Below are positions 28,001-37,000 of a stretch of DNA of 64,000 nt, piece by piece (the stretch's first letter is position 1; each line of letters opens with the position of its first letter). Source of the DNA: Macrosoma leucophasiata (Eukaryota; Arthropoda; Insecta; Lepidoptera; Hedylidae); contig JAWQUS010000019.1 of the NCBI GenBank assembly GCA_036365455.1, positions 10,206,001 through 10,270,000 on the forward strand, given 5' to 3'. Under the pieces are notes generated by a model. That model did no database searches, was not told the DNA's origin, and saw only the letters and a list, made by a program, of their open reading frames with translations. The translations under genes were made by a program, and so were the position numbers.

Positions 28001-31000
28001 ATTAAAATATCGATTATTTCTAATATCGATTAAAATATCGATTATTTCAAATATCGATTAAAAAGATTTTTTCAAATATCGATTATTTCATATATCGATT
28101 TGTATCGATATCGAATCGATATTATAATCGATAGATAGCTATACGGGGTGTCCCAGAATGCGACGTCAAGCCGGTACTGGGTGATAGGTCAGGTTATAAC
28201 AGTTATCAGAAAAATACAAAAAAAAATCTATGTCATGTATTTTAAAAATTATTACCATTTGGAAAAAAATACAGAAAATGTACACCTTGTAATGCATTTT
28301 TACTTCCCGTTTTTACAAATTTCCACTTTTTAATATTTTTTTTATTGTTTTGTAACCCTGACTAATGCTTCTGTACCTTGTAGTCTAATATTTTAACCCA
28401 ACTGCTCTAATTTTAAAAGAAAATGACACATTATTCCCATATCAAAAGTGAAATTGAATTTTTTGATCAATTTCAACTGAGTCTACTGGAAAAAAATTGT
28501 ACTACACTGGTTGGGCAAGTAGCTTTTAAAGTTGGCGCATTTAATGAGGATTCCAAAATGTTTTAACACTTGCTACATTATTTCTTAGATTATTGTCAAT
28601 TACTTTTTTTGTGAACGGAACCGGTTTTCAGCCATTTTTTATAACTTACTTTAAAATTATTTAATGTACCCAAGCTTTCCCTCGATACGGTAACTTTACA
28701 TTTCTAGTATGAAAGAGACGGAGAGAGTAATTTTGGAAGTGTGAACGAGACAAAGTAACGGAACTGGTTTTGCTCAAAACAAAAAACAAAGCTTAGGATA
28801 GTTCAATGAAATAAAAAACTTTTAAGTAAAATAATTTGATTTTATTTAAATTACAGCAAATGTTCAAAATGCCTTCCTTCAGCAGCAATACACGCCCGAC
28901 ATCTTTTTAGAAAAGATCGGGTTATCAGACGGGCGAATCTTTCATTATTCACGTATTCTACTGCTTCTGCTATCCTTGCTCGTAGCTCCGCCAAGTCTTC
29001 TATTGGTTTTTGATATACTTTTTCTTTGACTGCTCCCCAGTAAAAGAAATCGAGTGGATTTAAATCAGGGGAACGGGCTGGCCACGAGATTGTACCGGAC
29101 CGCCCTATCCACCTGTGGATACCGCAACAAGTGGATTTTGCAGTCCTCTCGTGATGTTAACCTAACATTGCATAAAGAATTCTGAAGAGACCGAAACAGG
29201 TGGAAATCTGAAGGTGCAAGGTCAGGACTATACGGCGGATGCATTAACACCTCCCAGCCAAACTCTCTTAATTTTTGCTGAGTGGCTATAGATGTGTGAG
29301 GTCTAGCGTTATCATGATGAAACACCACACCCCTTCTGTTGATCAATTCCGGCCGCTTTCTCTCAACTTCTTGCTTTAATCTCATCAGTTGTTCGCAGTT
29401 GAGTTCAGAATCGATAGTCCTGCCTGGTGGTAATAGCTCATAATGAAGAATGCCCTTCCATCCCACCACACACACAACATCACCTTATTGCGAGTTAACC
29501 CGGGTTTCGCCACAGTCTGTGAAGCCTGACCGGCCTTTGACCACGACCTTTTTCGCACGTTCTTGTCGTACGTGATCCACTTTACATCACCAGTTATCAG
29601 CTTCTTCAAAAATGATTCGGTTTCATTACGTCGTAATAAAGAATCACAAATGAGTACACGGTTCATTAGGTTTCTTTCAGTGAGCTCGTGAGGTACCCAA
29701 ATATCGAGCTTTTTTTAGTGCCCAGCTTTTTTCAAATGCGCCAAAACTGTTTTGTGATCAATTTTCAGTTCTTCAGCTACGTCGTAACTACTGATATGTC
29801 GATCTTGCTCCACTTTTTCAAAAATGGCATCCATTTTTTCCGTAATAGGGCGGCGACCAGAGCGAGGTGCATCTTTGACATCAAAATTTCCGGATTAAAA
29901 ACGCTTAAACCAAATTTGTGCTACTCTCACAGACACTGCACTAGGTCCATAAACATCGCAAATTTTTTTCGCGGCTTGCGTTTCATTTTTACCTTTTTTG
30001 TAGTAAAATTTTAAAATGTATCGAATTTCTTCATTAGATTCACTCATCTTGACAGTACGAAAAACAAATGAAAATCACACATTTGCCTAATTTTAATTTG
30101 GAATTATGTTCTTTAAAATTTTATCTTTCAATGATACAAAAACCAGCCAGATACAAATACTACAGCCAAAGAGATTTTATTACAAGTTCATACATACTAT
30201 AATGCGAAAAGACTTTTTCCCCAACCTATTAAAATAAGTTTACGAATATCTTCATGCTTCAAAAGTGAAATAATTATGGTACCATGTATAAAATACACGA
30301 TGCTATAAAAGTGCACATAAAAATAAAAAAGGGATTAAATAACAACAATCGTAATCAAAATGGCGTTATTTCCACGCTATAGGTATAATGCATAATTAAA
30401 ACAAAAATAACATTAACGTTCATGTGAAACGATTGTCCTTGGTCTGGGCTGTATGACAAGTTTCCTTATATTTCAATAATATCGAGATTAAAACGAAATA
30501 AAAAAAAGTACCTATATACCCACCCATAACGAATACAGCTACACAATACGTAACACTAAATCCGTCTTGTTATCACAATATACACATATTTATTGTTTTG
30601 TCAAACAAAAGATATCTGTTTCACAAATTTCGAGGTGCCATAGACAATAGAATCCGGTTACAGAAACCGCAGACTGTGCGTGGTCATTACTCTATCGATA
30701 TGTAGGTATACAACCTCTTTTTAATGGTATCTACTCTACGAATAAAGTTCGAACCACAGTGAACGACTGATCTGCCAATTGGAAAAAAATGAAGCGAATT
30801 ACACACCACTTCCGTCTTTCAATTAAAAACACTTTTCACTAATCCGAAAAACACGCTGGCTGGAAAAAAAACGACCGCTAACCACGTAATAGCAACACAG
30901 ATTGAATAATTCCAAGTATAAATAAACGCGTTCCCTTCCCTCTCTTAAGCCGGTCACACACGTTACGTTTTACTTGCGCCAATTAGTTGCACAAGTATAC

Positions 31001-34000
31001 TGTAAGGCCGGCTATACACGTTGCGTTATACGTGTGTATTGTGTAATTAAAGACTTGCCACAAGGCCACAAGTCTACACTGACAATGTTTGTTACTAAGT
31101 TTGGACAAAATGATAGCCGTACCCACACAAGTTCTTTTTACTACTGCATGTGAAAAGAAAGTGTGTACTGTAGGATGTACAGCCGGCATTGCTACGACTA
31201 CTGTAAAAACTGTAATCCACGGTAATGATATTGTGTACAATACATGGCCGGAGGTCCATACATATTTGCAACATCTCCTTTCACGATTTACATTAACGCA
31301 AGCAAAACGCATAGTGTGTGGCAGGCATTACACTAGTATTGAAATATAATAGCGCGGCGCTACTGTGGCTCGAGTCGCTTTGAAAGGTTTCTCGAGAGAT
31401 GCAGCTTTATATAGTTAAATTCTATTAATTAAAAAAAAAAAACGTAACTTCACGCCTGTAATCCCCGAAGGGGTAGGCAGAGGTAAATGCATGCATTTAA
31501 TCATACATGCAAACACCCACGACTCGCCGGTTACGTTTTGGCCCATGTAACAGGTGGCGAACCTGTTGCCATCTTCGGGCACATTACCAAACTCCGGGGT
31601 ACTGGGAAACTTCCAGAAAATGGAAAAACCCAATAGAAGCAGAGATAAAGGATTTTAGACCGTTATCTCTAATATCCCCCGACCCGGGAATCGAACCCAG
31701 GACCTCCAGCGTAATAGTAGTGGCCTGCTACCACTACGCTACTGAGGCAGTTGAATTTAATCCATTATACTTTTTTATTGTTCCATTGGTTAAACTAGTT
31801 TTTCAACTAAACTTTTTTTCATGTCATTAAATGGCAAATAAGCATTTTTTTATGTAATAAAAGTGGTAAACAAGCATGCAGTTCAAATAAAATGAGAATC
31901 GCGAATTCGATTTCCGCAAAGGGACAAATATTCGTATGGCCTACAAGTATTTGTTTCGAATGTGTGTGTTTGTGTTGTGTGTTGTCTGTGTACAACGGCA
32001 GCCACTCATAAGGTTTATACCTTTATATTTTGATAGGCAACCTAGTGGATGTACTCTAGATCAGAGGTTCCCAAACTATTTTTTCTTGTAGACCCCTTCC
32101 AATTTTTTTCTGGTTTCGGTGGAATGTGATATAAATGTAGCAAGGTCCTTGCAACATTTATATCACATTCCCATATATCCAATTTTGATTCACGCCTACG
32201 TAGACCCCGACTGAGTCTCAGACCCAGACCCCTGGGGGTCCACCTGGATCACTTTGGGAATTACGGCACTAGGTCATAAATATGCGTAAAAAATAGATAT
32301 GCATCATATAGCTTATTGCCGTGTAATATTGCTGTGTGTGTGTGTGTGTGCTAATGCTATCTCGATGAACGATATAATTCTACAGCGGGCTCCTTCCTTA
32401 CCTATAATAGTAAATAAGTAAAGTTACCACACTTTTCAAAAGCACGATCATTGGATTTTGTAAATTAATAGAACATGCCTAACATAACACACAACTGCAT
32501 GTTTATTTTATCCTTGTAGGTTATTTATTGATTTCCTTTGCATACATTTATTGGCTGCATTATATCGTACCATAGGCGATTTTATCCTACATTCGTAATT
32601 ACATTATACCTACTCGATTATTAGAATTCCATAACTCAAAACGAAAAAGCGAACCCTTACAAATAATTAATAATAGAGTAATAATAATTTACATCACTGT
32701 TTATCACAAAATTTGCACGTCGTTTTTTCGACGGCCACAAATTATCTCTGTCAACTTTTGTAATATGCCTACATTTTATGCAAATAAATACATGATTGAT
32801 TGATTGATTAAGTAAATACGCTCACACCCACTAGGTATAAACCTGTATCGTGGATACGTAGTACGTTATACACACAACACAATCACATACACCCAGACCC
32901 TACACATACATATCAGAACCCGCGACTCTTCGAATCAAACGGTCATCTCACACCACTGGATTAACCGGGTCGTCAAGTCAAGCTCACTCTTACGCTTACT
33001 AGAGGTAGTCCCGTAGGTACTCCAGCGAGTAGGTACTACCCATAACCTGAAACTCTACCTCCAGTAAAGTCAATACGAAGGGTAGTTGGCATTAGGTAAG
33101 TACCTAACTGCAAGAAACTCCCTGTTGGAACCCAAATTTACTCAAGCGCGTCTAATTTAAGATATTCAAACGAACGACAACATAAGATGTTAGACTAATC
33201 CACGGCCCACGGATAATAAATAGACATTGCTAAATTAAAATTCAAATGTATATTTTTTTAATAAAAACCCGAAAAAAATATTTTTTTACTATTTCTAAAA
33301 ATTAATAGTCGTTTAAAAACTTACATCAAACTATCTTCAAATTAATAAGTAAGCAATGCGGTTATTTACTTGCATCAAATATGAACAGCATGGAAACTAC
33401 GTACAAAACGTTCGAAACGGCACACTCACACAAATATGCGCATCGACGCTCCAGTAGCGAGTGACTCGGTACTGCAGCACCGCGAGCTCCGCTTAGGGGC
33501 CTCGTCGATGCGCATGTTTGTGCGAGTGTACCGTTTCAATATTTTGTGCGTTGTTTCCATACTGATCATATTTATACTGTGTCGCCATCGTACTGCGGCA
33601 AAGTTCCCAGAAGGCTGGCAGCTTTGCCACGATGAATTGGCAATGCTTATTCTCTGATATCGGCCAGTCCTCTCGTCATGAGAAGTATATATTACTTTAA
33701 CATTTCTTCAAACGTAATATTTCTTGTAGGTATTTATATTTTTCATATAAAAAATATACAAATAGGCACATCAGCCACTGAAATATGAGGATAATAATTA
33801 AGATAAGAAAATCAAATATTAGTATGATTGCAAACTAATTTTTAATTATTAAAAAATATAACAAGTATTTATTAGCCATAAAATATTTACATAATGTTTT
33901 TCTTATAATAAAATATTAAAACAATGCAACCCCAGTCCCTACTAATTTAATAAAAAAATATTTAACATACCTAATTGTCATTAATAGGATATTTTCTTAC

Positions 34001-37000
34001 AGATAATATTGGGCTTTGAAAAAAATCATCGGTTCAAACTTTTCTTTAGAAATAAATAAAATGAACGTTGTTCCTATATATTTTAATGTAATTTAATGCT
34101 AAGTACTAATTTATAAACATTATGTAAGTGTTATAGGTAATTTACGAAAATCTGTTGGTAATTTTATAAGCTAACAATAAGTCAACTTAATTTTTAATTA
34201 ATGTGAAATAAATTACTTTTTGGACCTTGAAGCGTCTACAATGTACCTACCTACATATACAAGAATATGTATTATGAAAATACATATCTAAACTAGCGGC
34301 CCGCCCCGGCTTCGCCCGCGCTGCTCTGCTCCCATTAGTCATAGCGTAATGTAAGCTATCCTATCTCTCAAGTTGGATCGAACTGCACATGGTGTGCGAA
34401 TTTTATTATAATCGGTTAAGTGGTTTAGGAGTTCATTGAGGACAAACATTGTGACACGAGATTTATATATATTAAGAAGATTATTTGCATTTATAAAGCT
34501 TAAATTAGCGGATGAAAAGGTCAATTAGGTACATACAATTTTTAATTTAATGTTTGGCTACATCTATACTAGCAAATATCCACCATGGCTCATTCGACCT
34601 CGAATTCATTATAATATCTAGAACAATTAAAATACAATGTAAGTACCAATACAGTAATATAAACATCGTGTTCAAACAATTTTATAAAAACGTTAAACAA
34701 AATGTAGTTAAGAGAAAAACTAATTAGGTACAACACACGTAAACGATCGAACAAAACCTGTTTAACTTCAGTACGTAAGCAAACAAGCTCACGTTAATGC
34801 AATAATATGCGATATTTAACAGAAACAAAGTCAGAATAATGTGAGAATTAAATGCCGTTACACACAAACACCCAGATCTGAAACAAATATCTGTAGGCCA
34901 TACAAATATTTGGCCAGGTACGCGATTCGAACCCGTGAGCCTCGGTTAGAACGGTCGTCACACACCGCTGGACCAACCGGCTCGTCTATACTTAACAAAA
35001 ACAAAGTCAGAATAATGTGAGAGTTAAAATTATGTTCAATGTAACTATCGCGCATAACAAACATGGACGTTCAAAAACCTCAGATAAGATTCTAGTTTTC
35101 GAACACGGCATACGCGTCGCGATGCACGTTGCGCGTTACGACGGCTACGCCCGCGTTCATGACTCAGCGGCTTTATATTCCAATTCCATTGCGAATTACC
35201 GAGAAAAAAATATTTAGATTTTTTAAACAATATCCTCTAATTGTTACTAACTTCATTTCAATATCAAATCTCTCAATATCAATATGCGATCGAGTCGCAT
35301 AACTCGCAGAAGTCGCAGACATATTATATGGCTATTGTATACAACAATTGATTATTTTCTCACAGATCTGGGATCATCCATATTTCTGGCAATAATTCTA
35401 AGTTTGTCATTCGTAAATTTTCATAGGTATTGCAGTACTTACAGATATTATTTCTGCAGAAAGAAGTTTTTACGAATAGCGTCAAATATTCGACCGTGTC
35501 GACGTGTTTCAATAGGAAAACATCACGTTTTACTTATTCACCAATGAGTAGGTACAACTCGAACAAGTCGCGGCATAGGTATGCTTCAAATCGAAGGTTG
35601 TTTGCCGCGCCAGTGAATTAGGTCACAATTGGTCATTTCATTAGTTAAGCTATACAGCCTAAAATTAAACTGCTTCGAAATCACTTAGGTTAGGTTGCGT
35701 AAAATACCTACTTGGAAAATTACAAATTATGAAAACCATAGCAAAATTGATAACACGCCGCCATTTTGTTCGTATGTACGTGTCTCGCTTGCGGTAGGTC
35801 TGCGTGCGTTTGATTCGCTTTTCATAATATAGGTATTTTTATAATAACCCGTCCCCATCTTGCGGACGTGTATAAAAATTGCGATTGTTTTTAATTAACG
35901 CGTTACTAATTCTGTCTTGCCGCTGAACGAGTTTCTTCGACGTAATATAAAAAGAGACAAGTAGGTATTTTTGTTAAAATTAAAATGTTGCGTATAGTTT
36001 TCAAAGTGTATTATACACTCAAAACAACGAAGACCTAAATTATAAAATTGCTTTTGTTAATTTGAAAGCATCTTAACTATGTATTTATAAACACGTAATG
36101 CTTAGTATATTCATACAAAGAGCGATAATTTCAACGAGTTTTGCGTTCCCGTGTAACTAGAAGCGTTCTCACCCGATAACACCGTTCGCAAAAACATCTC
36201 ATGATAGCATTCGTTTTCATTACATTGTTGTTTAACTTCCAATGTCTCGTGATGTGGATGTCAAGAAACGGGCGGTGGATGTTGTATTATATTATAACGT
36301 CGTGAAGTTGAAAACGGAGCGGGCACAGGCCGGCCCCTTGCGTCGATTGAGTCACGCTCACGAACGCCGCACCGAGTCCTGCCACTGCATTCTTTTACAA
36401 TAATTCAAGCTTACAGCCTCTAAAATATACATTGCTCGGCTCATAACATAACACAGAGATGGTGCGAGCTACTGAGTGAGCGATGTATCAAAGTTTAAAC
36501 AGTTCGCTCGTTAGTTTCAAGTGGTCTAACCGATGTCGTGGTGTCTGTGGAGTTGACACGACACATCGGTATAGTTTTTTTTACCGCACGGTACGTTGAC
36601 ATGAAAACAATATTTTGCGAAATGTTTATCAATCCATTACTACTTTTAATAATCAATAGCGCAGGCATTGTCTTGGGGGTGTTAAGAAAAATATAACTTT
36701 TTAATTTCAAGTTGTTCAAAGGATGTTTGCACGTAGAGTTTATTGTTCAAATAGAGTATAGACTAACGGCAGCTCGGCCCCTATGAATAACGAAAGAGGG
36801 TGTGACAGCAACAATTCCTTATAAAGACTGCGGCATATACGTACATAACACCTAGTACCTACTTAATAAATTAGGCCTAACTTATCATTTCCTAAAAACC
36901 TGTTTTTATAATAAACTTTGTAGTTATTAAGATTTATTACGCCACATTTTTTGCCGTAATATTTACAGTTTACGAACGAACCAGGGAACGAAATATTGTA

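Noticed and set aside
27543..28135. CRISPR-like array
   Set aside because: Units are contiguous and have no unique spacers, the array inverts midway, and the DNA is eukaryotic.
30983..31349. Cys-rich 86- and 109-codon frames
   Set aside because: They overlap on opposite strands within a MITE-like repeat and show no domain or splice context.
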